Shown piece after piece: positions 53,855 to 62,770 of a DNA stretch of 64,000 nucleotides. Location of the stretch: the NCBI RefSeq assembly GCF_902859765.1, contig NZ_CADIJV010000001.1, positions 62,001 through 126,000 on the forward strand, in the 5' to 3' direction. The position numbers and the translations under genes are program-made. The first letter of the stretch is position 1; the number at the start of each line of letters is the position of its first letter. The notes under the pieces are model-generated. The model was given only the letters and a program-made list of their open reading frames with translations. It ran no database searches and had not been told where the DNA came from. This DNA comes from Achromobacter pulmonis (lineage in GTDB: Bacteria > Pseudomonadota > Gammaproteobacteria > Burkholderiales > Burkholderiaceae_B).

Positions 53855-53883
53855 GCATGTGTCCACAATGTGGGCAATCATGC
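53855..53883. promoter_or_regulatory. inverted repeat, candidate operator of the IclR regulator
   Basis: TGTCCACA-A-TGTGGGCA (53860-53876) is an inverted repeat with one mismatch, flanked by GCATG on the left and CATGC on the right. It lies in the divergent gap between the double uvrA and the IclR gene, 120 bases before the IclR ATG. IclR regulators often bind such palindromes next to their own gene. Confidence 0.5.
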
Positions 53884-53890
53884 GCGACGC

Positions 53891-53910
53891 TGCTATACAA
53901 ATAAACAGTA
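53891..53910. promoter_or_regulatory. degenerate LexA (SOS) box-like sequence
   Basis: TGCTATACAAATAAACAGTA matches the E. coli-type consensus TACTGTATATATATACAGTA at 15 of 20 positions and its CTGT-N8-ACAG core at 7 of 8 (CTAT instead of CTGT). It lies 133 bases before the double uvrA start, in the only AT-rich part of the gap. Confidence 0.35.
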
Positions 53911-53995
53911 TCGCAGATTCGTCTGAATTTAGCGCGCTTTGCCTGCGGTATTCCGCAGCGACACGGGCGCGGGACATCTTCCAGAGGTGGGGGTG

Positions 53996-54778
53996 ATGGT
54001 GTCGGAAACCAAGGTGGCGGGCGCGGCGGCGTTCGCCAAGTTCATGGTGGTGCTGCAGGCGGTGGCCGATGCCCCGCAGCCGCCCAGCGCGGCGGCGCTG
54101 GCGCGCCGTTGCGGCTATCCCCGGCCCACGGTCTACCGAATTGTCGCGGCGCTGGCCGAGCAAGGCATGCTGGCCGAGACCGGCGGCGCCTATCGCCTGG
54201 GGCCGCGCCTGCTGGCGCTGGCCAGCCGCGCCTGGTCGCAGTTCGACCTGCGCGCCACGCTGGCGGCCGACCTGCGGGCGCTACGCGATGCCACTGGCGA
54301 AACCGTGCACTTGGCGGTGCCGGCCGGCGCCGAAATGATCTACATCGACAAGCTCGAAAGCCCTGGGCCGGTGCGCATGGCCTCGCGCGTCGGCGCGGCG
54401 GTGGCGCTGCATTCCAGCGCGGTCGGTAAGGCCTATCTGGCGGCGCTTGGCGAAGCGGCGCGCGAACCCCTGCTGCGCGACCTGCCGCTGGAACCGCGCA
54501 TGCCCGGCACGCTGGCGGACTTGCCCGCGCTGCGGGCCGCGCTGGCCGAGACGGCGGCGCGCGGCTATGCCCTGGACAACGAGGAAAACGAGCCCGGCAT
54601 CGTCTGCTACGGCGTGGCGCTGCGCGACGCCGCCGGTCAGCCGGTGGCCTGCGTCAGCATCAGCACCCTGCTGTTCCGCCGCCATGATGACCCGCAATCC
54701 GCCTATATCGAACCCCTGCTGCGGCTGCGCGATGCGGCCACGGCCAGACTCGCCCTGCTGCCTGCCGGCGGCGCCTGA
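53996..54778 (+). CDS. IclR-family transcriptional regulator
   Basis: A 260-residue IclR regulator. The winged helix (AAALARRCGYPRPTVYRIVA) is followed by YRLGPRLLALASRAW and the effector domain with GETVHLAVPAGAEMIYIDKL and HSSAVGKAYLAAL. The ATG at 53996 follows an AGAGGTGGGG ribosome site. It is 24 bases upstream of the aldolase and kinase genes for 2-keto-3-deoxygluconate, so it is probably the KdgR-like repressor of this operon, with a sugar-acid metabolite as effector. Confidence 0.9.
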   Translation: MVSETKVAGAAAFAKFMVVLQAVADAPQPPSAAALARRCGYPRPTVYRIVAALAEQGMLAETGGAYRLGPRLLALASRAWSQFDLRATLAADLRALRDATGETVHLAVPAGAEMIYIDKLESPGPVRMASRVGAAVALHSSAVGKAYLAALGEAAREPLLRDLPLEPRMPGTLADLPALRAALAETAARGYALDNEENEPGIVCYGVALRDAAGQPVACVSISTLLFRRHDDPQSAYIEPLLRLRDAATARLALLPAGGA

Positions 54779-54802
54779 ACGATCCCTCCCGAAAGGAATG
54801 CC

Positions 54803-55447
54803 ATGACCGCTGCTCCCCGTGCCTCGAAACTCGACGCCTTGTTCGCCGCCCGGGTCGTGCCCGTGCTGCGCTACCAGGACGCCGCCACCGCGGCCTACGC
54901 CGCCGAGGTGGCCGTGGCCGCCGGCTGCGCCACGCTGGAACTGACCTGGACCATTCCCGGCGTCACCGACCTGGTGCGCGCGTTGCGCGACAAGCACGGC
55001 CCCGCGCTGCTGCTGGGCGTGGGCACGGTGCTGGACGAGACCCAGGCGCGCCAGGCCCTGGTGGCCGGCGCCGACTTCCTGGTGTCGCCGGCCCTGGCCA
55101 CCGAGATCGTCGACTTGGCGCACGCCGCCGATGCCCTGTGCCTGCTGGGCGCCTTCACCCCCACCGACGTGCTGGCCGCGCGCCGCGCCGGTGCCGATGT
55201 GGTCAAGGTGTTCCCGGCCGACACCGGCGGCCCCAAGCACCTGGCGGCGTTGAAGTCGGTGTACCCGGATACGGTGTTCTGCCCCACGGGCGGCGTCACC
55301 GCCGAGAACATGGCGTCCTACTTCGCCGCCGGCGCCGGCCTGGTCGGCATCGGCAGCAACCTCTACGACAAAGCCGCCTTCGCCGCGCGCGACACCGCCG
55401 CGCTGGTGGCGCAGATCACCCGCACCCGCGAGGCCGCCCATGGCTGA
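54803..55447 (+). CDS. KDPG/KDPGal-type aldolase
   Basis: A 214-residue class I aldolase that would cleave 2-keto-3-deoxy-6-phosphogluconate (or galactonate) to pyruvate and glyceraldehyde 3-phosphate. The Schiff-base Lys is K135 in ADVVKVFPAD, the catalytic Glu is E46 in TLELTWTIPG, and FCPTGGVTAENM is the phosphate loop. In E. coli Eda an Arg follows four residues after this Glu (R49); here the position is Thr50. This suggests altered substrate recognition. It overlaps the kinase gene by eight bases. Confidence 0.87.
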   Translation: MTAAPRASKLDALFAARVVPVLRYQDAATAAYAAEVAVAAGCATLELTWTIPGVTDLVRALRDKHGPALLLGVGTVLDETQARQALVAGADFLVSPALATEIVDLAHAADALCLLGAFTPTDVLAARRAGADVVKVFPADTGGPKHLAALKSVYPDTVFCPTGGVTAENMASYFAAGAGLVGIGSNLYDKAAFAARDTAALVAQITRTREAAHG

Positions 55448-56363
55448 TTTCGATATCGTCGCGCTGGGCGAGCCGCTGGTCGAGCTGAACCAGACCGGGC
55501 AGGACCCGCGCCAGTTCCTGCAAGGTTTCGGCGGCGACACTTCCAATGCCATCATCGCCGCGGCCCGCCAGGGCGCGCGCTGCGCCTATCTGACACGGGT
55601 CGGCGACGACGCCTTCGGCGCGCAGTTCCTGGCGCTGTGGCGCGAAGAGGACGTGGACACCTCGGGCGTCGAGGTCGACCCCAGCGCCCATACCGGCCTG
55701 TATTTCGTGCAGCACGGTCCCGACGGCCATGCCTTCAGCTATCTGCGCCGGGGCTCCGCTGCCAGCCTGATGACTCCCGCCAGCCTCGACGGGGGGCTGA
55801 TCGAACGCGCCCGGTTCTTGCACGTCTCGGGCATCAGCCTGGCAATCAGCACCAGCGCCTGCGACACCGTCTTCGCCGCCATCGCCCGCGCTCGCGCGGC
55901 CGGCGTGCAGGTCAGCCTGGATTCGAACCTGCGGCTGCGCCTGTGGCCGCTGGACCGGGCCCGCGCCGTGCTGCGCGAGGCGCTGTGCCATGCCGACCTG
56001 TTCCTGCCGAGCATGGACGACATGCAGCACCTGACCGGCAACGACGACCCCGAGCGCACGCTCGACTGGATCCGCGACGCCGGCGCCACGGGCGTGGTGG
56101 TGCTGAAGCTGGGCAAGGACGGCGCCATCATCGACGATGGCAAGACCCGCACCCCGGTGGCGGCGCTGCGCGTGGACGCAATCGACGCCACCGGCGCCGG
56201 CGATTGCTTCGCCGGCAGCCTGCTGGCGCGCCGCTGCCAGGATGACGACTGGGCCGACGCGGTGCGCTACGCCAACGTGGCGGCGGCGCTGTCGACGCTG
56301 GGCTATGGCGCGGTCGACCCCTTGCCGCGCGCCGAGCAGGTGCTGGCCAAGCTGCGGACCTGA
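55440..56363 (+). CDS. kdgK: 2-keto-3-deoxygluconate kinase-like PfkB kinase
   Basis: A 307-residue PfkB kinase expected to phosphorylate 2-keto-3-deoxygluconate at C6. It has LGEPLVELNQTG at the N-terminus, FGGDTSNAIIAAARQGAR, LRRGSAASLM, and DATGAGDCFAGSLLARR with the catalytic Asp. The LGEPL(V/M)E opening is typical of KdgK. It is co-transcribed with the aldolase gene upstream (eight-base overlap), giving kinase then aldolase in the reaction order. A strong terminator follows. Confidence 0.88.
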   Translation: MADFDIVALGEPLVELNQTGQDPRQFLQGFGGDTSNAIIAAARQGARCAYLTRVGDDAFGAQFLALWREEDVDTSGVEVDPSAHTGLYFVQHGPDGHAFSYLRRGSAASLMTPASLDGGLIERARFLHVSGISLAISTSACDTVFAAIARARAAGVQVSLDSNLRLRLWPLDRARAVLREALCHADLFLPSMDDMQHLTGNDDPERTLDWIRDAGATGVVVLKLGKDGAIIDDGKTRTPVAALRVDAIDATGAGDCFAGSLLARRCQDDDWADAVRYANVAAALSTLGYGAVDPLPRAEQVLAKLRT

Positions 56364-56395
56364 GGCAGCGGTCGTCCTGACCGCCGGCCCAAAGA

Positions 56396-56429
56396 AAAAT
56401 CCCCGCCGGTTCGCACCAGCGGGGATTTT
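56396..56429. terminator. bidirectional terminator between kdgK and the small basic gene
   Basis: AAAATCCCCGC (56396-56406) pairs with GCGGGGATTTT (56419-56429). A T-run follows the stem on both strands. A second 8-bp perfect hairpin, GCGCCAGG-AA-CCTGGCGC (56445-56462), lies between it and the stop of the minus-strand small gene. Confidence 0.9.
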
Positions 56430-56476
56430 TTTCGATCAGGCGGCGCGCCAGGAACCTGGCGCGGCGCGCGTGTCAT

Positions 56477-56605
56477 TTAGACGCGCTTGATCTTTTCCAG
56501 CATCTTGAACACACCCTTGGGCGACTTGACGAACAAGCGCTTGAAGGCCTTGCCCAGGCAACGGCGTTCCAGGGTATTGCGACGCACGCGTTTGCGTTCA
56601 GCCAT
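56477..56605 (-). CDS. small, very basic 42-residue protein of unknown function
   Basis: A short gene that length cutoffs easily miss. The product starts MAERKRVRRNTLERRCLGKA and ends EKIKRV, with 16 Lys/Arg in 42 residues and one Cys. A near-ideal ribosome site (AGGAGA, seven bases before the ATG), a near-consensus promoter 125 bases upstream and a terminator downstream all support expression. It is not L34, L36 or S21 by sequence. I do not recognise the family. A nucleic-acid-binding or ribosome-associated protein would fit the charge, but that is speculation. Confidence 0.75.
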   Translation of the reverse strand: MAERKRVRRNTLERRCLGKAFKRLFVKSPKGVFKMLEKIKRV

Positions 56606-56737
56606 GTTGATTCTCCTGTTGAATTTGCGGAAATCGAATTAGCGGATCGAAATCTGCCTCCAGGCTTGGCTTGAAGGCGTCTTGGACCCGACCGCACAAC
56701 CGGAAACCGGGCTGGCGGGGAAATTGGGTAACTCGGT

Positions 56738-56767
56738 ATTCTAGCCTGAAAGTGGCGAGGGTGCCAA
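56738..56767 (-). promoter_or_regulatory. sigma-70 promoter of the small basic protein gene
   Basis: On the minus strand TTGGCA (56762-56767) and TAGAAT (56738-56743) are separated by 18 bases, each one base from consensus. The predicted start near 56731 gives a leader of about 125 bases before the small gene's ATG, long for such a short gene. Confidence 0.75.
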
Positions 56768-56878
56768 TTTCGGGGGGGGCTAGCCTGCAGACCCAACAAG
56801 AAAAAAATAGGGACGCACTTAGGCCCGCCGATCCCGCCGCGCGCGGCTCAAGAACCCGCATCGTCCAAAAAACAAAGA

Positions 56879-57850
56879 CTACTCAGCCGGTCCCAACTTA
56901 GGCCGAATGAAATCCATGAACGCCCGGGTCTTGGCCGGCTGGATACTCGACGGATAAATCACGTAGATGGAAATGGGATCCACCGACCACCCCGGCAACA
57001 CCCGCCGCAACGAATTGCGCTTGATGATCGGATCCAGCGCCTGGCAATGCGGCATCCGCGTGATCGCCAGATCCAGTCCCGCCAGGGTCCCCGCGATACT
57101 CATGTTGTTGGCCGCCAGATGCCCGCTCACGGGAACCTGCTCGCGCACCTGGCCGTTGTACAGCGTCCAATGGGAATGGGCGTCATCGATTGTCGTGCGC
57201 AGGCACTGATGCTGCGTCAGGTCCCCCGGCGTCTTTGGCTCGCCGAAGCGTTCCAGATAGCGGTCCGACGCATAAAGGTAGTTGTCCAGCGACACCAGCT
57301 CCTGCACCACCGCGCCGTCGCTGCGCGGCGCCGGCGCGCCGCCATTGCCATTGCCGGTGTCGATATTGGCAACCGGATAGTCGCTGTTGCGGCCGAATCG
57401 CAGCACGATGTCGAACGGCGTGCCCTGGGCATCCGACGCCGTCATCATGCTCAGGTCGAACTCGCACTCCACTTCCGGATAGCGGTCCGTGAAATCCCTG
57501 ATCGTCTCCGGCAGCAGCCAGATCGCCAGGCTATAGGGCATCGACACCCGCAGATTGCCGGACGGGCCGCCCGACAATGTCTGTAATTGCTCGTGCGCCA
57601 GGCGCGCCTCGTCGATCAGGCCCTGGCAGCGGCTCATGTAGGCCGCGCCCGCCTCGGTCAGGTCCAGGCGGCGGGTGTTGCGATTGATCAGGCGCAGGCC
57701 GATCGCGCGTTCCAGCTCGTTGATACGGCGTGACAGCGTCGACGTGGGCATGTTCAGGGCCCGGGCGGCCAGGCTGAAGCTCTTGCGCTTGGCAACCTCT
57801 ACGAACAAGGCGATGTCATTGAGCTGGACGGTCGAAGCTTCCATAGGCAT
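56879..57850 (-). CDS. LysR-family transcriptional regulator
   Basis: A 323-residue LysR protein of the CrgA/DsdC-like group: VQLNDIALFVEVAKRKSFSL then MPTSTLSRRINELERAIG, followed by RLINRNTRRLDLTEAG. The effector domain contains a Gly/Asn-rich insertion (GNGNGGAPAPRSDGA, about residues 170-185), which is unusual. Two ATGs (57850 and 57844) are possible. It is divergent from the glycosyltransferase gene, its only close neighbour in that direction. Confidence 0.88.
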   Translation of the reverse strand: MPMEASTVQLNDIALFVEVAKRKSFSLAARALNMPTSTLSRRINELERAIGLRLINRNTRRLDLTEAGAAYMSRCQGLIDEARLAHEQLQTLSGGPSGNLRVSMPYSLAIWLLPETIRDFTDRYPEVECEFDLSMMTASDAQGTPFDIVLRFGRNSDYPVANIDTGNGNGGAPAPRSDGAVVQELVSLDNYLYASDRYLERFGEPKTPGDLTQHQCLRTTIDDAHSHWTLYNGQVREQVPVSGHLAANNMSIAGTLAGLDLAITRMPHCQALDPIIKRNSLRRVLPGWSVDPISIYVIYPSSIQPAKTRAFMDFIRPKLGPAE

Positions 57851-58071
57851 TCCGGTGTGGGCCGCCCGAGTTTACGCCACTCCGGCGCCCCGTCCCAAAG
57901 GGGGCGGCGGTTGCCAGGACCCGTCCGGGAATCCGCGCATTGTCAGATTTGATTGCAAATTTGCATGCGATGGCATCAGTTGGCACAGGCATTTCCCCTA
58001 CACTTCAGGCAAAAACGACACAGACCAAGACCGCAGCGGTTGTCCGGAAATCGCAAAGGGGCACAGTTCGC

Positions 58072-59007
58072 ATGACCGATACACCGACGTTCTTCACTGT
58101 CCTGACGCCCACCTACAACCGGGCGGGCACGCTGCATCGGGTGTATGAATCGCTTTCCCGCCAGACGTTCCGGGATTTCGAGTGGGTGATCGTGGACGAC
58201 GGTTCCACCGACAACACGCACGAGGCCGTGCTCGACTGGCAGCAACGCGCCAACTTTCCCATCCGCTACTTCTGGCAGAACAACCAGCACAAGAAAACCG
58301 CTTTCAACCGCGGCGTGCGCGAGGCCCACGGCGAGCTGATCGTGGCGCTGGACAGCGACGATGAAATGCCGGCGCAAGCGCTAGCCACCTTCAAGGCCGC
58401 CTGGGATGCCATCCCGCCGGCGCGCCGGGACGCCTATGTCGCGGTGACCGGCCTGTGCGCGCGACCCGACGGCAGCATCGTCGGCGACCGCTATCCGCAG
58501 GACGTGTTCGACAGTACCTCCGTGGACGTGTACTTCCGTTACCGCATCAAGGGCGAGAAATTCGGCTGTATGCGCACCGACATCCTGCGCAAGTTCCCCT
58601 TTCCCGAAGACGTGGCCGGGTTCGTGCCGGAAAGCCTGGTGTGGTGGGCGATTGCGCGGGCCGGCTATCTCAGCCGTTTCATCAACCAGGTGGTGCGCAC
58701 CTATCACGACACACCGGGCGGCTTGAGCCAGGGGGCGGTCTCGGTTGGCAACAATGCCCAGGGCCTGTACCTGCTGGCCTGGGACATGCTGCAGCATCAC
58801 CTGGAATTTTTCCGCTTCCGGCCGCGCGAATTCATCATGGCCGCCGCGCGCTACACACGCTTCCGGCTGCACCTGAAGCACTCCGGCGTGCCGACGGCGG
58901 TGCAGGCGTACCGCCTGACCAACCCCTGGGCGCGGCTGATGGTGGGGGCGATGTGGCCGCTGGGTTATGCGCTGTATCGCCGCGACCGGCGGCGCGGCGT
59001 GGCCTGA
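58072..59007 (+). CDS. family 2 glycosyltransferase
   Basis: A 311-residue GT-A inverting glycosyltransferase. It has VLTPTYNRAGTLHRVYESLS, FRDFEWVIVDDGSTDNTHEA, KKTAFNRGVREAHGELIV and the metal-binding ALDSDDEMP. The C-terminal 50 residues are basic with a weak hydrophobic segment (LMVGAMWPLGYALY), which suggests membrane association. I take the ATG at 58072 (MTDTPTFFTVL). It is an orphan with no polysaccharide cluster around it; the role in surface glycan synthesis is inferred. Confidence 0.88.
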   Translation: MTDTPTFFTVLTPTYNRAGTLHRVYESLSRQTFRDFEWVIVDDGSTDNTHEAVLDWQQRANFPIRYFWQNNQHKKTAFNRGVREAHGELIVALDSDDEMPAQALATFKAAWDAIPPARRDAYVAVTGLCARPDGSIVGDRYPQDVFDSTSVDVYFRYRIKGEKFGCMRTDILRKFPFPEDVAGFVPESLVWWAIARAGYLSRFINQVVRTYHDTPGGLSQGAVSVGNNAQGLYLLAWDMLQHHLEFFRFRPREFIMAAARYTRFRLHLKHSGVPTAVQAYRLTNPWARLMVGAMWPLGYALYRRDRRRGVA

Positions 59008-59056
59008 ACGGCGGCCGGACGCCCGCCGCGGCCTGCTGGCAAAGCGCTGCGCAATA

Positions 59057-59799
<743 letters not shown>

Positions 59800-59803
<4 letters not shown>

Positions 59804-61593
59804 TCCGCTCCACCCAGATAGGCTTCCAGCACCGCGGGGTTGTGCTGGATCTCGGCCGGCAGGCCCTCGGCGATCTTCTCGCCGAAGTCCATCACCACCA
59901 CGCGGTCCACCAGGCCCATCACGAAATCCATGTCGTGCTCGACCAGCAGGATCGCCATGCCCTCGGCCCGCAGCTTCTTCAGCAATTCGGCCAGTTCGCG
60001 CTTTTCCTGGTAGCGCAGGCCGGCGGCCGGTTCGTCCAGCAGCAGGATGCAGGGGTCGGACGCCAGCGCCCGCGCGATCTCCAGGATGCGCTGCTGGCCC
60101 AGCGCCAGCGAGCCGGCCTCGTCGTGCAGGTGCTTGCCCAGGCCAACGCGCTCGACCTGGCGCGCGGCCTCGGCCAGCAGGCGGGCTTCCTCGGCGCGGT
60201 CCAGCCGCCAGGCGGCCGGCAGCACGCCGCGATGGCCACGCAGGTGGGCGCCGATGGCGACGTTCTCCAGCACGCTCATGCGGCCCAGCAGGCGCACGTG
60301 CTGGAAGGTGCGCGACAGGCCCAGGCGGGCGATGCGGCGCGCGCCGGCGCCGGCCACCGGCTGCCCCAGCAGCGTGACTTGGCCAGAGGTGGGCGTGTCC
60401 ACGCCAGAGATCTGGTTGAACATGGTGCTCTTGCCGGCCCCGTTGGGGCCGATCAGCGCCAGGATCTCGCCGGCGCGGATTTCCAGGTTCATGGCATTGT
60501 TGGCGACCAGGCCGCCGAACTTGCGGGTCACGTCGACGGCCTTGAGCACCACCTCGCCGCGCGGCGGCATCGGCTTGCGCGGCAGCGGCTCGGCCTGCGG
60601 GTCAATCTGCCGCGGGCGCTTGCGCACCGGCACGCAGCGCGCCAGCACCGGCCACAGGCCGCCGCGGAAGCGGTGCAACAGCAGCACCATGCCGAAGCCG
60701 AACACGATCACCTCGAAGTTGCCGCTCTGGCCCAGCAGCTTGGGCAGCCAGTCCTGCAGCCATTGCTTGAGCACCGTGAACACACCCGCGCCGACCAGCG
60801 CGCCCCAGACCTGGCCGGCGCCGCCGATGACGGTCATGAACAGGTATTCGATGCCCATCTGCAGGCCGAACGGGTTCGGATTGACGAAGCGTTGCATGTG
60901 CGCGTAAAGCCAGCCCGAGGCGCAGGCCTGCAGCGCCGCGATGATGAAGATCACCATGCGCGAGCGGGCCGTGTCCACGCCCATCGACTCGGCCATGACG
61001 CGCCCGCCCTTGAGGGCGCGGATGGCGCGCCCTTCGCGCGAGTCCAGCAGGTTGCTGGTCGACCACATGGCCACCAGCAGGAAGGCCCAGATCAGATAGA
61101 AGATGTCTTCGCCCTGCGTCAGCGCCCAGCCGAACAGGTGGATGGCCGGCACATCGGGAATGCCGGTGTGGCCGCCCAGGCCTTCGACCGAGCCGAAGGC
61201 GAAGTACAGCGACAGGCCCCAGGCGATGGTGCCCAGCGGCAGGAAGTGGCCGGACAGCTTGAGCGTGATGGCGCCCAGCAGGTAGGCCACCACGAGGGTC
61301 AGCAGCAGCCCGGCCAGCAGCGTCAGCCAGGGCGACGCGCCGATCCACGCCAGCCAGGCGGGCAGGGCGTCGGCGCGGGTGGTGAGCAGCGCGGTGGTGT
61401 AGGCCCCCACGCCGACGAAGGCGGCCTGGCCGAAGCTGGTCAGCCCGCCGACGCCGGTCAGCAGCACCAGCCCCAGCGCCACCATGGCGTACAGGCCGAT
61501 GTAGTTCAGCAGGGTGACGTAGAACGGCGGCAGTCCCAGCGGCGCGACCGCCAGCAGCGCCAGGAACACGATGACGAGGTGGCGCGGGGTCAT
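59800..61593 (-). CDS. livMG: fused LivM permease and LivG ATPase
   Basis: A 597-residue fusion. Residues about 1-330 are a LivM-type permease with eight or more hydrophobic segments ([20 protein letters not shown] is the conserved EAA-like start). Residues about 350-597 are a LivG-type ATPase: [50 protein letters not shown] and [15 protein letters not shown]. The signature is ALGQQ rather than LSGGQ. I take the ATG at 61593 overlapping the livH stop. Such fusions are frequent in Betaproteobacteria. Confidence 0.94.
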
Positions 61594-62630
61594 TCTTCTT
61601 CTTCCTCGACGTGGTGGCTTTTCAGGGAACGCCAGAGCAGCACGGGGATGATCAGCGTGAAGACGATGATCTCCTTGTAGGCGCTGGCCCAGAACGAGGA
61701 AAAGGCCTCGATCAGGCCGACCAGCAAGGCGCCGGCGGCGGCCAGCGGGTAGCTCACCAGGCCGCCGATGATGGCGCCGACGAAGCCCTTCAGGCTGACC
61801 ATGAAGCCGGAATCGAAATACATGGTGGTGATGGGCGCGATCAGGATGCCCGAAACGGTGCCGATCAGCGCCGCCAGGAAGAATGTGGCCTTGCCGGCGA
61901 ACACCGGCGAGATGCCCATCAGCCGCGCACCCAGCCGGTTGAAGGCGGCGGCGCGCAAGGCCTTGCCGTACATCGAGCGTTCGAAGAACTGGTACAGCAC
62001 CACGATCAGCAGCGCCGACACCGCTACCACCCAGAGCGCCTGGCTGTTGACGTTGATCGGACCCAGCGCCAGGCTGGCCTCGTTGAACGGCGCGGTACGC
62101 GCGCCCTCGGCGCCGAAGGCCAGCAGGCCCAGGCCCACCAGCGCCAGGTGCACCGCGATCGACACGATCAGCAGCACCAGCGTCGAGGCCGAGGCGATCG
62201 GCTGGTAGAACAGGCGATACAGCTGCGGCCCCATCGGCACCACCAGCAACAGCGTCAGCAGCGCCTGCACCGCCATCGGCAGCTGCGCCAGCGGCAGGCG
62301 GTAGAGCAGCGCGGCCAGCGCCAGCGGATACACCGCCTTGGCGCCGATGCGCCACAGGGGCGCGCGGCGGCCGGAGCGCCTGGCGCGCGCGATCAGGTCG
62401 GCCACGGCCTCGGCCAGGGCGAAGGCCAGCAGCAGCCACACCAGCAGCACCGGTTTACCGGCCTGCAAGGCGGCCATCGTGAGCGCGCCGAAGGCGACGA
62501 ACTCGCCCTGGGGGATGAACAGCACGCGGGTAACGGTAAAGACCAGCAGGATGGACAAGGCCAGCAGCGCATAGATGGCGCCGTTGGTGATGCCGTCCTG
62601 CCCGAGTATCAGGGCGATCTGAGCATTCAT
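61590..62630 (-). CDS. livH: LivH-type permease of a branched-chain amino-acid ABC transporter
   Basis: A 346-residue polytopic permease, longer than E. coli LivH (308). The first helix region has [19 protein letters not shown], and [21 protein letters not shown] lies near the end. A central block (about residues 80-150) adds an extra Leu-rich region. The C-terminus is the acidic run HHVEEEEE. Its stop overlaps the livMG start. Partner of LivM in forming the translocation channel. Confidence 0.9.
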   Translation of the reverse strand: MNAQIALILGQDGITNGAIYALLALSILLVFTVTRVLFIPQGEFVAFGALTMAALQAGKPVLLVWLLLAFALAEAVADLIARARRSGRRAPLWRIGAKAVYPLALAALLYRLPLAQLPMAVQALLTLLLVVPMGPQLYRLFYQPIASASTLVLLIVSIAVHLALVGLGLLAFGAEGARTAPFNEASLALGPINVNSQALWVVAVSALLIVVLYQFFERSMYGKALRAAAFNRLGARLMGISPVFAGKATFFLAALIGTVSGILIAPITTMYFDSGFMVSLKGFVGAIIGGLVSYPLAAAGALLVGLIEAFSSFWASAYKEIIVFTLIIPVLLWRSLKSHHVEEEEE

Positions 62631-62680
62631 CGGTACTTCCGGATAGAACGGAAAAACATTGCAGCGGTTTTATCCCCCCC

Positions 62681-62739
62681 GAAGCGCTGCGCGCTTCCCC
62701 CCGGGGGGCATGCCTGCGGACCGGCGGAGCCGGCTCCGC
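62681..62739. repeat. GC-rich intergenic palindromic repeat in the liv operon
   Basis: Two palindromes in the gap between livK and livH: GAAGCGC-TGC-GCGCTTC (62681-62697) and GCGGAGCCGGCTCCGC (62724-62739), separated by CCCCCCGGGGGG-like sequence. The composite looks like a dispersed REP-like element of Achromobacter/Bordetella-type genomes, from memory. No second copy is evident in this window. Confidence 0.6.
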
Positions 62740-62770
62740 GGCATCTCGATGTGGCAGCGTTCAAGGGGGG

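Noticed and set aside
57981-57995. Sigma-54-like TGGCAC-N5-TTTC before the glycosyltransferase gene
   Set aside because: The -12 element should be TTGC; the mismatch falls on the essential GC, and no activator gene is nearby.
61594-62439. N-terminal extension of the livMG frame
   Set aside because: The extra residues are a frame shadow of livH. The ATG at 61593 overlaps the livH stop and starts a proper LivM.
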